Source: Bradyrhizobium diazoefficiens USDA 110 (GTDB taxonomy: Bacteria > Pseudomonadota > Alphaproteobacteria > Rhizobiales > Xanthobacteraceae). Taken from it: a DNA stretch of 64,000 nucleotides. The stretch spans positions 6,744,001 through 6,808,000 of the forward strand of contig NC_004463.1 of the NCBI RefSeq assembly GCF_000011365.1. The letters run 5' to 3'. The notes under the pieces were generated by a model. The model did not search any database, was not told where the DNA came from, and saw only the letters and a list, made by a program, of their open reading frames with translations. Numbering within the stretch: position 1 is the first letter of the stretch; each line of letters starts with the position of its first letter. This document shows, one piece after another, positions 1 through 8,031 of the stretch. The position numbers were made by a program, and so were the translations under genes.

Positions 1-282
1 TTCGTGCTCAGCGACAACTTGAAGATCCTGTCGTTCCGCTCGAAGGATCCGCATTTCCTGACCGACCCGGGCGTGCTGCCGACGCCGGAAGAGGCCAAGG
101 CGCGCGGCATCGACATCGTCCACACCGGTGCGCAGCACACCGAGATGAGCGATCGCGGGCCCGACGCGGTCAAGGAGAAGATCCAGGCGACGCTCGACCG
201 CTTCCTGCGCGACAGCGCCAGCAGCGCGCTCGCCCCGGCCGATACGAAAAGTCCGATGATCATGAACCCCGGCGACTATTAG
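1..282 (+). CDS. C-terminal fragment of an unrecognised protein
   Basis: The reading frame is open from the first base and ends with TAG at 280-282, so only the last 93 codons of a gene starting outside the window are present. The fragment has a strand-like stretch ending in a TGAQHTEMSDRG motif followed by an amphipathic helix. A histidine after a late strand and a final helix would suit the end of an alpha/beta hydrolase fold, but this is a guess. I do not recognise the family. The next gene lies on the same strand after a gap with no clear terminator. Confidence 0.7.
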   Translation, partial: FVLSDNLKILSFRSKDPHFLTDPGVLPTPEEAKARGIDIVHTGAQHTEMSDRGPDAVKEKIQATLDRFLRDSASSALAPADTKSPMIMNPGDY

Positions 283-360
283 CCGGGGACGCCTTGCGGC
301 AGATCAAGGCGGCTCCGGGCCGGCCACGATAGACACGGTCTCACAATCTCGGAGAGGCAC

Positions 361-522
361 GTGTCGCACTACATCGAAAGCCTTGATACGAAACGGCTGG
401 GCCTGCCCGCGACAAGGACGCCTGGATTCGTGCGGCATCTGTATCGTTCGACCCGCAGGCTGCTACGGTCGATCATCGCCCGCATCGATCTCTCCCAATT
501 TCCGGGCTCGTGCTGCGGATGA
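361..522 (+). CDS. Possible small basic protein, 53 codons
   Basis: A GTG codon at 361 follows a strong Shine-Dalgarno-like GGAGAGG five to six bases upstream and opens 53 codons ending in TGA at 520-522. The predicted product is rich in Arg and Leu (RSTRRLLRSIIARI in the middle) and ends in Cys-Cys-Gly. No family is recognised. Support is limited to the ribosome binding site and the open frame, so it may not be a gene. It lies just upstream of the cytochrome c gene and could be its leader ORF. Confidence 0.35.
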   Translation: MSHYIESLDTKRLGLPATRTPGFVRHLYRSTRRLLRSIIARIDLSQFPGSCCG

Positions 523-559
523 GCACAGTGGCTGCAAGCGAACGCACGAGGGTTGCCCG

Positions 560-874
560 ATGCACCTGCATTTGAGAGGAATTTGCCTGGTACTTGCCGT
601 GGCCTCGAGTTCCTCGTCCGCTCTCGCCGCCGATGCCGGTCACGGTGCCGACCTCGCCAAGCGCTGGTGCGCAAGTTGCCATGTCGTGGCCAATGGCCAG
701 GCGGTAGCCAGCGCCGACGTCCCTTCCTTTGCATCCGTTGCGCGCCGGCCGGACTTCAGTTCGGAGAAGCTCGCCTTCTTCCTGCTCGACCCGCATCCGA
801 AGATGCCGAGCTTTCCCTTGAGCAGGACCGAAGCCGGCGACATCGCGGCCTATATCGGATCACTGCGTCCATAG
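560..874 (+). CDS. Small periplasmic cytochrome c
   Basis: The 104-residue product starts with a Sec-type signal peptide (hydrophobic stretch about residues 6-17, cleavage probably after ALA-A near residue 24). The mature part has one heme c attachment motif, CASCH at residues 37-41, and a likely axial methionine at M82 in HPKMPSF. This is the layout of a short class I c-type cytochrome carrying electrons in the periplasm. The ATG at 560 is chosen because the signal peptide begins there; upstream in-frame codons give an implausible extension. The redox partner is not evident from the neighbours. Confidence 0.85.
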   Translation: MHLHLRGICLVLAVASSSSSALAADAGHGADLAKRWCASCHVVANGQAVASADVPSFASVARRPDFSSEKLAFFLLDPHPKMPSFPLSRTEAGDIAAYIGSLRP

Positions 875-1068
875 AGCGCCGGCCAATCGCGACACTTGTC
901 GCAAAATGCAAATCCCTGCCGGAGGACCGACAGGGATCAGCAGAAAGGATGATGGACGGCGAATGAGAAACCATTCGGTGGCCCATCATGGACCTGCACC
1001 AGCATCGAAATGCGGATCTCAATGCTGCGCAAGATCAATTTGTAGGCACGCAGCGCACAAACCAGGAA

Positions 1069-1410
1069 TCAGGATTTGCCCTTGCCCGGCTGCATGAGAC
1101 TGCCGGTCATCTGGCGCATGTGATCTCCGGCGCTGGTGAACTGGCTACGCAGGAAGTCGGACTGGATTCGCATCGCTTCCTGAAGGTCGGTGGCATGAAC
1201 AAGCTTGCGCGCGTGCTCGAACGCCGACTTCATGTTCTGCTCGGTAAAAGCGAGCGCCTGCTTTGACACCTCCGTCCCTGCTCCCGGAACGGATGACATC
1301 GATTTGGTGGCGGCATCGAAAAACATGCCGAATGCCTGTTCCGCCTGGTCGATCGTCTTTTCGGCTAGGTCGCGCAGTTCGGCCGGAACTTCGATTTTCG
1401 GTTCGATCAT
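1069..1410 (-). CDS. Phasin family protein
   Basis: The 113-residue protein starts MIEPKIEVPAELRDLAEKT and is almost wholly helical. It contains the phasin-type pattern of a helix with QAFTEQNMKSAFEHA-like spacing around residues 50-65 (here QALAFTEQNMKSAFEHARKL), followed by LRSQFTSAGDHMRQM. Phasins coat polyhydroxyalkanoate granules in the cytoplasm and affect granule size and number, which fits a PHA-storing rhizobial organism. A good AGGAG-type ribosome site precedes the start on the minus strand. It seems monocistronic. Role is inferred from family resemblance. Confidence 0.85.
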   Translation of the reverse strand: MIEPKIEVPAELRDLAEKTIDQAEQAFGMFFDAATKSMSSVPGAGTEVSKQALAFTEQNMKSAFEHARKLVHATDLQEAMRIQSDFLRSQFTSAGDHMRQMTGSLMQPGKGKS

Positions 1411-1548
1411 GGTCGCACTCCTCCCTTTTTCTTAGCTGAATACCACACTTGCCGGACCACCTTCCAGCGGCGCCCCCGGGGCAAACGTCCCCGGCGGCCC
1501 GGCTCGGGCAGGAAAATCAAGGAAAAGGCGTAAGATGCGCGGTCCAGC

Positions 1549-1734
1549 TCAGGACAGGGGGTGTTCGGGAAGGACTTCTTCGGTGGCGAGGTCTTCAACG
1601 AGCTTGATGACCTCGAAACGCTGGCGAGGCGCGAGCTTCAAAAAAGCACGGAGCAGGCGCAGGCTTTCGACAGTGCCGCTCGCCGGCGCGCCGAGCTTGA
1701 GGTGCAGTTCAGCCGCGAAATTGAGGTTCTTCAT
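1549..1734 (-). CDS. Small hypothetical protein, 61 residues
   Basis: The start at 1734 (MKNLNFAAELHLKLG) is preferred over an upstream in-frame ATG because an AGGTGCGAG-like ribosome site sits directly before it and the upstream extension has a frame-shadow composition. The product is acidic at its C-terminus (LVEDLATEEVLPE) and probably two helices. No family is recognised. It stands alone between the phasin gene and an intergenic stretch. Confidence 0.5.
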   Translation of the reverse strand: MKNLNFAAELHLKLGAPASGTVESLRLLRAFLKLAPRQRFEVIKLVEDLATEEVLPEHPLS

Positions 1735-2121
1735 CTCGCACCTATGACCAGCATCGGCCTTCCTGATCCGACATCGTCCCACTCGGGAGCCGAACACCAT
1801 AAGCGGGCGCCATGGTGAGGACGAACTTTCGGCCAAGGGGGCCCCGGCGGGTTAGCACGCTCAACTACATATCCGAACGGGCGGGCTCAACCGAACAGGT
1901 TGTAGTTATGCCAAGAAACAACCCTTCCGGCAAGCCCGACCAGCGGCCTAGCGATGCTTCGTCTGCATCGCACCACCGCAATTCCGGATAACAGGAATAT
2001 GGACCGTCGTCACCCACCTGCGTCAAGAAGCGGCATCAGTCACGCACACGGCCCTGATCGCTGTCAACCTGCGCAGCATTTCGCCTTGTTTCCGGCGTGA
2101 ATGGGCATTGACGGAGGCGAT
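1735..2121. other. Intergenic stretch without recognised gene
   Basis: These 387 bases contain the probable promoter of the 61-residue gene and the downstream part of the secreted-protein gene. One tiny open frame of 27 codons (ATG near 1909) lacks a convincing ribosome site. I see no RNA gene, repeat or strong terminator. Confidence 0.4.
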
Positions 2122-2586
2122 CTAACGCTTCTTCAGCGTATACACGTAATTGTTGAGTCCCACCTCGGCGGTTGTATCGTCGACGAAATGAACGTCGATC
2201 TCGCAGCCGGTCTCCAAAGTCCGGATCGGGGCGCCGGCGAAGCCGAGCGAGGCGGCAAGCGCCTTGGGATCGGCCTTCTTGTCGGCACGTCGCATCTCGT
2301 CGAATGCGCCCTGGAAGATCATGTCGGGGCCATAATCCGTCACCTTGTACTGCGGCTTGGCGCAGGCAAAGGGGCGCGGTCCCGAGATTTCTTTCGCCTT
2401 CAGGACGACTGTCTTGCCCATCAGACGTGCCCGCTCGGTGTCGTCGGGCTTGCGTTGCGGATCGGCCCATGGCGCGACCACGGCAGCCGTGAGTGTCCAG
2501 CTTCCGATGTAGAAGGGATCTGCCGCCGCAGCGGCGCCTGCGGCACCGACAGACACGAGAAGGCAAACAGTTGCGGCGAATTTCAT
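2122..2586 (-). CDS. Secreted hypothetical protein, 154 residues
   Basis: The product begins with a clear signal peptide (MKFAATVCLLVSVGAAGAAA) with cleavage probably near residue 22, so it is exported to the periplasm. The mature part is mostly beta in character (FYIGSWTLTAAVVAPW, then paired strands) and has two cysteines near C95 and C127 that could form a disulfide. The GSW opening recalls lipocalin-like small domains, but this is only a hint. Function unknown. It is divergent from the next secreted protein gene. Confidence 0.7.
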   Translation of the reverse strand: MKFAATVCLLVSVGAAGAAAAADPFYIGSWTLTAAVVAPWADPQRKPDDTERARLMGKTVVLKAKEISGPRPFACAKPQYKVTDYGPDMIFQGAFDEMRRADKKADPKALAASLGFAGAPIRTLETGCEIDVHFVDDTTAEVGLNNYVYTLKKR

Positions 2587-2782
2587 CTGACGTATCCCCT
2601 TGAGCCTTCGGCTTGGACTCGCCTCTTCGCTTCAAGGTTCATCGTTTCCGACATGTTTCTGCCGATGAACCGCTGTTCAAGATCGGACGACCAAGCGTTG
2701 CGATACGGCCACGCAGATCACGGGCGCCATGGCTGACGGATTCAACCGATTCGGGCGCGCGTCAGCACCAAAGGACGACGGC

Positions 2783-3139
2783 ATGCTTTCTCGCTGCGAT
2801 CTCATCAAGGGCGCCGCGGTTGCGCTTCTCACCCTCTCGATACAAGGCGCATGGGCGCAGGAGACCAAGATGAATCTGTTCAAGATCGTGACCATCAAGG
2901 ACGAAATCGTCGTCGGACTGTCGGCGGAGGAGCTTCAGGCGCTCGGCGGCAATGATGCGAGCGCGATTGCGCACGCGCTGGCGCAGAAGGGTGACCTCAC
3001 CGTCTGGCAATACAACGTGCATCGCGGCCCGAACGGCGAATTGCAGCAGGCGCCGACCGCCAGGATCGGGCTTTTGGCCAACGCCTCGCTCCGTGTCGAG
3101 CCCTACACGACGCCTTACCAGATTGTACCGCATCCGTAA
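2783..3139 (+). CDS. Secreted hypothetical protein, 118 residues
   Basis: The start at 2783 (MLSRCDLIKGAAVALLTL) gives a signal peptide ending in AWA-Q near residue 28. An internal ATG at 2871 (MNLFKIVTIKDE) would give a cytoplasmic 89-residue form; the hydrophobic leader favours the longer one. The mature domain has short strands and ends YTTPYQIVPHP. No enzyme motif is seen and I do not recognise the family. It is divergent from the gene at 2122-2586. Confidence 0.65.
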   Translation: MLSRCDLIKGAAVALLTLSIQGAWAQETKMNLFKIVTIKDEIVVGLSAEELQALGGNDASAIAHALAQKGDLTVWQYNVHRGPNGELQQAPTARIGLLANASLRVEPYTTPYQIVPHP

Positions 3140-3189
3140 GCAGCAGGCAGACAGGCACGCCGGCGGCCGAGACCGCCGGCGTGCCGCGA

Positions 3190-3765
3190 TCATCTGCGCT
3201 GGTCTGCACGCCGTGTCCCGGCCTCCGTCGCAAAGCCGTAGATCAGTGCCAGCCGGTCCAGGCATTCGCGAAACCGCCGCGCAAAATAGTCGTTCCAGCG
3301 CTGCGTACGGACGGCGCGCCGCTGCCCGATCTGATCCATGGTCAGACCCAGGACCAGCACGTCGTGCACCAACGCGGCGCCGTCGGTGCCGAGTTCGCGC
3401 TCGACCCGGTTGAGCCGCAGCACCGCCTGCCGCTGGCTCTCGGTGACGGGCTCGCGTGAGCGGGCGCCATCGACATATTCGCGGGTTGGGTCCATCGCCT
3501 GAGGCCCCCGCTCCGCCCGCTCCCAATCGTTCTGGAAGGCGCGCCCGCCGCGGTATTGAGCCTCGTCGATCTGGTGGTGCGAGTGCAGACGGCCGAGCGG
3601 ATCGCTGCGGATCGACCGGATCGCCATAATCGTCTCGCCGGGATCGAGCGCCAGCGGATTGTCGACCTCGACCTCTGCCACTTCCGCATTGAATGGCACC
3701 TCGCGCGACCGCCGGTCGTAGATCTGTGCCAGTTTGTAGGATCTGTTGCGTCGGACACGTCCCAC
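3190..3765 (-). CDS. DUF6456-like hypothetical protein downstream of GcrA-like gene
   Basis: The 191-residue basic protein starts MGRVRRNRSYKLAQIYDRRS. The central RLHSHHQIDEAQYRGGRAF and the following Arg-rich helices recall the DUF6456 type of alphaproteobacterial protein that often accompanies GcrA-like regulators; this match is from memory. The C-terminal half (LGLTMDQIGQRRAV, then a helix with RWNDYFARRFRECLDRL) looks like a helix-turn-helix. It lies 46 bases downstream of the GcrA-like gene on the same strand, so the two are probably co-transcribed. A DNA-binding role is inferred. Confidence 0.65.
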   Translation of the reverse strand: MGRVRRNRSYKLAQIYDRRSREVPFNAEVAEVEVDNPLALDPGETIMAIRSIRSDPLGRLHSHHQIDEAQYRGGRAFQNDWERAERGPQAMDPTREYVDGARSREPVTESQRQAVLRLNRVERELGTDGAALVHDVLVLGLTMDQIGQRRAVRTQRWNDYFARRFRECLDRLALIYGFATEAGTRRADQRR

Positions 3766-3811
3766 TCGGATACTCCTTGCAAGATTGACGATTGATCGGC
3801 TGAGCGCACTT

Positions 3812-4339
3812 TCAGGCGGCGGAGACCAGCCTCAGCACGACGGGACCCGCGACACGGGCGGAGGCAGCCCCGGAGCGGCGCGTCAGGCGCGCATGCGGCG
3901 CGCAATAGCTGGAGCCCGGCTGGCGCGGGTGGCCGCAGAAGGCGATCTCCTCCCCGTCCTTGTCGCCGCCATAGGGGTAGCGGCAGTCGGCCTTCGCAAG
4001 TTCGACCAGCTGGACAAGGCGCGGCTTGACGCCGACACAGCGCAACTTGACCTGCGCGGCCGGCTTCAGTGCGGACTTCGGCGGCAGATTCAGTAACGCC
4101 GGCCGGCGCGGCGAGAGCAGACCGGCCTCGCCCGGCAGAGACGGCGCGATCGACGGGCTCATCACCCATTGCGGCGCAACGAGTCCGAGCCGCTTGGCGC
4201 GGCCGGCGACCGCGCTGCGCGTGTAAGCCGTTCCAAACCTTGCGTTAATCTGTCTTCCGATCTCCGCATAAGACATTCCCTTGAGAAAATAGTCGCGAAG
4301 CGCGTCGGAGTGCTCCGACGGCCAATGACCCGGTTCCAT
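3812..4339 (-). CDS. GcrA-like cell cycle regulator
   Basis: The start at 4339 gives MEPGHWPSEHSDALRDYF, the N-terminal helix expected for GcrA-type proteins, followed by a helix-turn-helix (MSYAEIGRQINARFG, TRSAVAGRAKRLGL) over residues about 20-55. The C-terminal CRYPYGGDKDGEEIAFCGH and YCAPHARL segment matches the conserved cysteine/histidine tail of the family. GcrA works with RNA polymerase sigma-70 at methylated promoters in alphaproteobacteria. This copy is divergent from an S24-type repressor and heads a likely two-gene operon, so it may be an accessory paralogue and not the core regulator. Confidence 0.8.
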   Translation of the reverse strand: MEPGHWPSEHSDALRDYFLKGMSYAEIGRQINARFGTAYTRSAVAGRAKRLGLVAPQWVMSPSIAPSLPGEAGLLSPRRPALLNLPPKSALKPAAQVKLRCVGVKPRLVQLVELAKADCRYPYGGDKDGEEIAFCGHPRQPGSSYCAPHARLTRRSGAASARVAGPVVLRLVSAA

Positions 4340-4453
4340 GCTGCTGTCCTGTGATGCACCCCCTTCCGATCGCACGACCGGGAGGCGAAACACACATTCC
4401 GGTATTCCGAAGCGAGAGTCAAGCCGGAATTCTGATATTCATAATTGCATCAA

Positions 4454-4467
4454 TTCCGAATTTCGGA
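4454..4467. promoter_or_regulatory. Palindromic operator-like site upstream of S24 repressor
   Basis: TCCGAA-T-TTCGGA forms a 6-bp inverted repeat with a one-base centre, 41 bases before the repressor start. It lies between a possible -35 (TTGCAT, 4445-4450) and -10 (TTACAA, 4468-4473) with 17-base spacing, as expected for autorepression. The 13-mer TTCCGAATTTCGG recurs exactly at 42840-42852. Binding is inferred. Confidence 0.5.
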
Positions 4468-4507
4468 TTACAAGAGGCGAGACGATGGGACAATCGAGGG
4501 AATCACC

Positions 4508-5116
4508 ATGTTGGACGTTGCGATGATCGAGCGGGGCCTGGAAAAGACAGGCAAAAGCAAGGGCGGCCTGGCGGCAGCCATGGGCGTGCGCCCCGGCGCG
4601 GTCTCGGAGATTCTTGGCGGCGAGCGCCTGGTGAAGGCCTCGGAGATCATTCCGATCATGGAATATCTCGAGCTCAATCTCGCGCCGATCATGGGGCGCG
4701 TGGGCGCCGGCGCCGTGATTGAGCCGGATTATGAGCAGGTTCCCCCGGAGGGGCTCGGCGACATCGCGCTGCCGTTCCCGATCATGGAAGAGACGATTGC
4801 ATTCGAGATCGTGGGCGATTCGATGCTGCCCAAATACGAGAGTGGCGACGTGATCGTGGTCTACAAGGACCAGCGTCATCCGCTGTCGAGCTTCTACGGC
4901 GAAGAGGCCGTGGTCCGGCTCAAGACCGGCGAACGCTATTTGAAGACCATCGAGCGGGGCAAATCCCCTTCCGTCGTCAATCTCAACAGCTTCAACGCCA
5001 AGCCGATCGTCGGCGTCAAGCTCGACTGGGTCGGGGAGATCTGCCTCTCCATGCCCAAGGGTCAGCTCGAACGGCTGCGCGCCAAGTCGGCGCGCCCGCG
5101 CAAGAAGGGCAAGTAG
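4508..5116 (+). CDS. S24/LexA-like transcriptional repressor
   Basis: The 202-residue protein has an N-terminal Xre-type helix-turn-helix (about residues 15-50: KGGLAAAMGVRPGAVSEIL) and a C-terminal S24 peptidase/LexA-like domain (about 80-190). The S24 nucleophile serine sits in GDSMLPKYESGD and the partner lysine in ERYLKTIER, so self-cleavage may be possible. Such proteins are phage-type or stress-responsive repressors. The ATG at 4508 follows an in-frame upstream ATG at 4445 that would extend over the candidate operator and is therefore less likely. No prophage genes surround it. It is divergent from the GcrA-like gene. Confidence 0.85.
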   Translation: MLDVAMIERGLEKTGKSKGGLAAAMGVRPGAVSEILGGERLVKASEIIPIMEYLELNLAPIMGRVGAGAVIEPDYEQVPPEGLGDIALPFPIMEETIAFEIVGDSMLPKYESGDVIVVYKDQRHPLSSFYGEEAVVRLKTGERYLKTIERGKSPSVVNLNSFNAKPIVGVKLDWVGEICLSMPKGQLERLRAKSARPRKKGK

Positions 5117-5121
5117 GCTAC

Positions 5122-5144
5122 CGATTTCTGATTTTTGGAAATCG
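5122..5144. terminator. Inverted repeat after S24 gene, terminator or operator
   Basis: CGATTTC (5122-5128) and GAAATCG (5138-5144) are 7-bp arms separated by 9 bases, starting five bases after the repressor stop codon. There is no long T-run after it, so it could equally be a protein-binding site for the next gene's promoter. Confidence 0.35.
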
Positions 5145-5147
5145 AAC

Positions 5148-5176
5148 TTGACTTAATTCTGCTTTTCGGAAATACT
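5148..5176 (+). promoter_or_regulatory. Candidate sigma-70 promoter with embedded operator half-sites
   Basis: TTGACT (5148-5153) and AATACT (5171-5176) are separated by 17 bases. The spacer contains TTTTCGGAA, resembling the palindrome before the S24 repressor gene. This suggests the 91-residue gene at 5218 is a target of the same repressor. No experimental support. Confidence 0.4.
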
Positions 5177-5217
5177 CTGCCGTGCTCCCGACCGTCGGGG
5201 CACGGCAGGATCGTTCC

Positions 5218-5493
5218 ATGCAGTATTTCGTCGTGATGATCGACTACGGGCGGCGCGGCCGCGAGGCGGTCGTCGACCCTGAAATCACGAGGCGCGAGGT
5301 CATCTCCCGTGTGGCCTCGGGTGAATACCGGAACATCTCGTTCATCCACGAGATCGCGGAGAACTCGGTCGAGGACGTCACCGACGCCATCCTGGCCGAG
5401 GCCACCCTTCCCCACGTTCCGCCTGGAGATGTCGACCTCCAGGCAAGCCGCCTCGATCACGCCCGCGACCTGCGCAAGCACGAACGGACGTGA
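5218..5493 (+). CDS. Hypothetical protein, 91 residues, likely S24-repressor target
   Basis: The start at 5218 (MQYFVVMIDYGRRGREAVV) is preferred over the in-frame upstream codon at 5182. The protein is acidic in its middle (HEIAENSVEDVTDAILAEA) and ends with charged helices. I do not recognise a family. It lies about 100 bases downstream of the S24 repressor on the same strand, behind its own candidate promoter with repressor-like half-sites, so joint regulation is likely. Confidence 0.6.
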   Translation: MQYFVVMIDYGRRGREAVVDPEITRREVISRVASGEYRNISFIHEIAENSVEDVTDAILAEATLPHVPPGDVDLQASRLDHARDLRKHERT

Positions 5494-5532
5494 CGCGGGC
5501 CCGGTCGGTCTGCGTCAGCGTCCGGCAGAACG

Positions 5533-6507
5533 TCACACCAGGAGCACGGTCGATCCCGTCGTCTTGCGCGCGGCGAGATCGGCATGCGCCTTGGCCGCGT
5601 CCTTCAGCGGATAGGTCTGGTGAACCTCGATCTTGACCGCGCCGGACTTGACCACGTCGAACAGCTCGCCCGCCATCGCCACCAGGCTCTCGCGCTTGGC
5701 GGCATAGGTGAACAGCGTCGGACGGGTGACGTAGAGCGAGCCCTTCTGGGCGAGCAGGCCGAGATTGAGCGGCTCGACCGCACCGGAGGACTGGCCGAAC
5801 AGCGCAGCGACGCCGAGCGGTGCGAGGCAGTCCAGCGATTTCAGGAACGTGTCCTTGCCGACGGAGTCGTAGACCACCGGCACCTTCTTGCCGCCCGTGA
5901 TCTCATCGACGCGCTTCACGAAATCCTCGCGCGTGTAAATGATGACATGGTCGCAGCCATGCGCCTTGGCCAGCTTTGCCTTCTCGTCGTTGCTGACGGT
6001 GCCGATCACGGTCGCGCCGAGATGCTTGGCCCACTGGCTCAGGATCAGGCCAACACCACCGGCCGCGGCATGGAGCAGGATCGTGTCGCCGGCTTTCACC
6101 CGGTAGGTCTGCCGGATCAGATATTGCGTCGTCAGCCCCTTCAGCATCATCGCCGCCGCCGTCTTGTCGTCGACGCCGTCAGGCAGCTTCAGCAGACGAT
6201 CGGCGGGGATCAGCCGCGCCTCGGAATAGGCGCCAAGCGGCGAGGCGCCATAGGCGACGCGATCACCCGGCTTCAGATCGGTGACACCCGGGCCGATCTC
6301 CTCGACGATGCCCGCCGCCTCGCTGCCGAGCCCGCTCGGCAGCTGCGCCGGATAAAGACCCGAACGGTTGTAGATGTCGACGAAGTTGAGACCCACGGCG
6401 GTGTGGCGGATACGCGCTTCGCCCGGTCCGGGCTTGCCGACACTGACCTCCTCCCAGACCAGGACTTCCGGCCCGCCGGTCTTGTGAAAGCGAATGGCAT
6501 GCGTCAT
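5533..6507 (-). CDS. qor: NADPH:quinone oxidoreductase
   Basis: The 324-residue protein is a zinc-free medium-chain dehydrogenase/reductase. It opens with a GroES-like domain (TGGPEVLVWEEV, then GLNFVDIYNRSGLYP and LGSEAAGIVEEIGPGV) and has the Rossmann motif AAAGGVGL at about residues 149-156. These match Qor-type enzymes that reduce quinones with NADPH in the cytoplasm. Length equals the family's usual 320-330. It is convergent with the 91-residue gene and seems monocistronic. Confidence 0.9.
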   Translation of the reverse strand: MTHAIRFHKTGGPEVLVWEEVSVGKPGPGEARIRHTAVGLNFVDIYNRSGLYPAQLPSGLGSEAAGIVEEIGPGVTDLKPGDRVAYGASPLGAYSEARLIPADRLLKLPDGVDDKTAAAMMLKGLTTQYLIRQTYRVKAGDTILLHAAAGGVGLILSQWAKHLGATVIGTVSNDEKAKLAKAHGCDHVIIYTREDFVKRVDEITGGKKVPVVYDSVGKDTFLKSLDCLAPLGVAALFGQSSGAVEPLNLGLLAQKGSLYVTRPTLFTYAAKRESLVAMAGELFDVVKSGAVKIEVHQTYPLKDAAKAHADLAARKTTGSTVLLV

Positions 6508-6730
6508 GGGGTTGCTCCCTTATCGTTGCAGTGAGGGTCCGAGAACCGGATCGGCCTGTGAAATAGGCATTTGATCTGCCCGTTACAGTACAGAGACGTA
6601 ACAAGAATGTCACAGCAAACGACAAACGCGCGCCGTTCCGCCTCTGTTCGAAAGAGTTGATGACGGCTCCGGGGCAACCGGCAGTAGCTTTTGCGCGGGG
6701 TTTGGTGGTCGCCTGCGAAGGAGAGCCGAG

Positions 6731-6931
6731 ATGCCAGCTTATGTACAGCATCATCAGGATATCGAGATCGCGCCTGTGATTTGCCCCACGTGCATGGGGT
6801 TCCTGCCGATGTATGTGCGCGAGGTCGAACCGCATTGGAGCCTTGCCAAGATCGACTTCGTCTATGAATGCGCCGATTGCGGCGCCGAGGTCCGGCAGAC
6901 GATCCGGAAGCCGGCGCTGCTCCGGCACTGA
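6731..6931 (+). CDS. Small zinc-ribbon protein
   Basis: The 66-residue product carries two CxxC pairs, CPTC at residues 18-21 and CADC at 47-50, as in a treble-clef or zinc-ribbon fold. A GGAG ribosome site precedes the ATG. Probably a zinc-binding cytoplasmic protein; its partner is unknown. It is divergent from qor. Confidence 0.7.
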   Translation: MPAYVQHHQDIEIAPVICPTCMGFLPMYVREVEPHWSLAKIDFVYECADCGAEVRQTIRKPALLRH

Positions 6932-7078
6932 CCGCGCGATCGGCAGACCGCTCAAGTATTTGCGTTAAGCGGAAAAAACGCCGTTCACGCGGGTCTGATG
7001 TCTCCCAAACGAGACTTGTTCTTTGCCCGGAACGCAGGCAGAACAAGCCTCAAGCAAGACCTTTGGGAGCGCCAATTC

Positions 7079-8026
7079 GTGGCTGAACAGAAGCCCTCGA
7101 CCGCGATCGAGGCAGTGGAGAGCGGCCTCGCCGCGCAAGGCTATATTGCCAGCCGGCAGATCGCGACCGCCGTCTATTTGTCGCAGCAGATCGAGAAACC
7201 GATCCTGGTCGAGGGCCCTGCAGGCGTCGGCAAGACCGAGCTTGCCAAGGCGATCGCTGCCTGGCGCGGCATGAAGATGATCCGCCTGCAGTGCTACGAA
7301 GGCCTCGACGAGGCCAAGGCGCTCTATGAGTGGAAATACGCCAAGCAGCTTCTCTATACGCAGATCCTCAAGGACAAGCTCGGCGAGGTCCTCGGCGGCG
7401 CGCAGACGTTGCACGCTGCGCTCGATCAGCTCCACGATTTCGGCGACGTGTTCTTCTCCAAGGAGTTCGTCGAGCCGCGGCCGCTGCTCCAGGCGCTCGA
7501 GCAGCCGGGCGGCTGCGTGCTGCTGATCGACGAGATCGACAAGTCGGACGCCGAGTTTGAATCGCTGCTGCTGGAAATCCTGTCCGACTTCCAGGTCACG
7601 ATCCCCGAGCTCGGCACCGTCTCCGCCGTTACACCACCGACCGTGATCCTCACCTCCAACAGCGAGCGCGACCTGGGCGATGCCCTGAAGCGGCGCTGCC
7701 TGCATCTGCATATCGGCTTCCCCGAGCAGCGGCTGGAGGAGCGCATCGTCGAGAGCCGCGTGCCCGGCATCTCGCAGACGCTGCGCCGGCAGATGGTCGG
7801 GTTCATCCACGAGATCCGCTCGCTGGACTTGAAGAAGCTGCCCTCGGTCAGCGAGACCATCGACTGGGCGCGCGTGCTGGTGCTGCTTCAGGCCTCCGAG
7901 CTCGACACGGAGATCGTCAAGGACACGCTTAACGTGCTCCTGAAATACGAAGCCGATATCGAGGCGGCCCAGCCCCAGGTCACGACCTTCATTGCCAAGG
8001 CAGCACGATCCAACGTCTTCGGTTGA
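7079..8026 (+). CDS. MoxR-family AAA ATPase
   Basis: Walker A is GPAGVGKT and Walker B is LLIDEIDKSD, with a sensor 1 stretch TSNSERDL, as in MoxR/CoxD-type AAA+ chaperones. The GTG at 7079 is chosen because it opens directly with the conserved helix (VAEQKPSTAIEAVESGL) and has GGGAG upstream; an in-frame ATG at 6998 would add 27 residues of unlikely sequence. The VWA-domain gene follows five bases later, the usual partner in MoxR-VWA pairs that help insert metal cofactors or mature enzyme complexes. The client is not evident here. Confidence 0.88.
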   Translation: MAEQKPSTAIEAVESGLAAQGYIASRQIATAVYLSQQIEKPILVEGPAGVGKTELAKAIAAWRGMKMIRLQCYEGLDEAKALYEWKYAKQLLYTQILKDKLGEVLGGAQTLHAALDQLHDFGDVFFSKEFVEPRPLLQALEQPGGCVLLIDEIDKSDAEFESLLLEILSDFQVTIPELGTVSAVTPPTVILTSNSERDLGDALKRRCLHLHIGFPEQRLEERIVESRVPGISQTLRRQMVGFIHEIRSLDLKKLPSVSETIDWARVLVLLQASELDTEIVKDTLNVLLKYEADIEAAQPQVTTFIAKAARSNVFG

Positions 8027-8031
8027 CGCCG

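Noticed and set aside
1909..1992. 27-codon open frame in an intergenic gap
   Set aside because: No convincing ribosome site and low-information composition.
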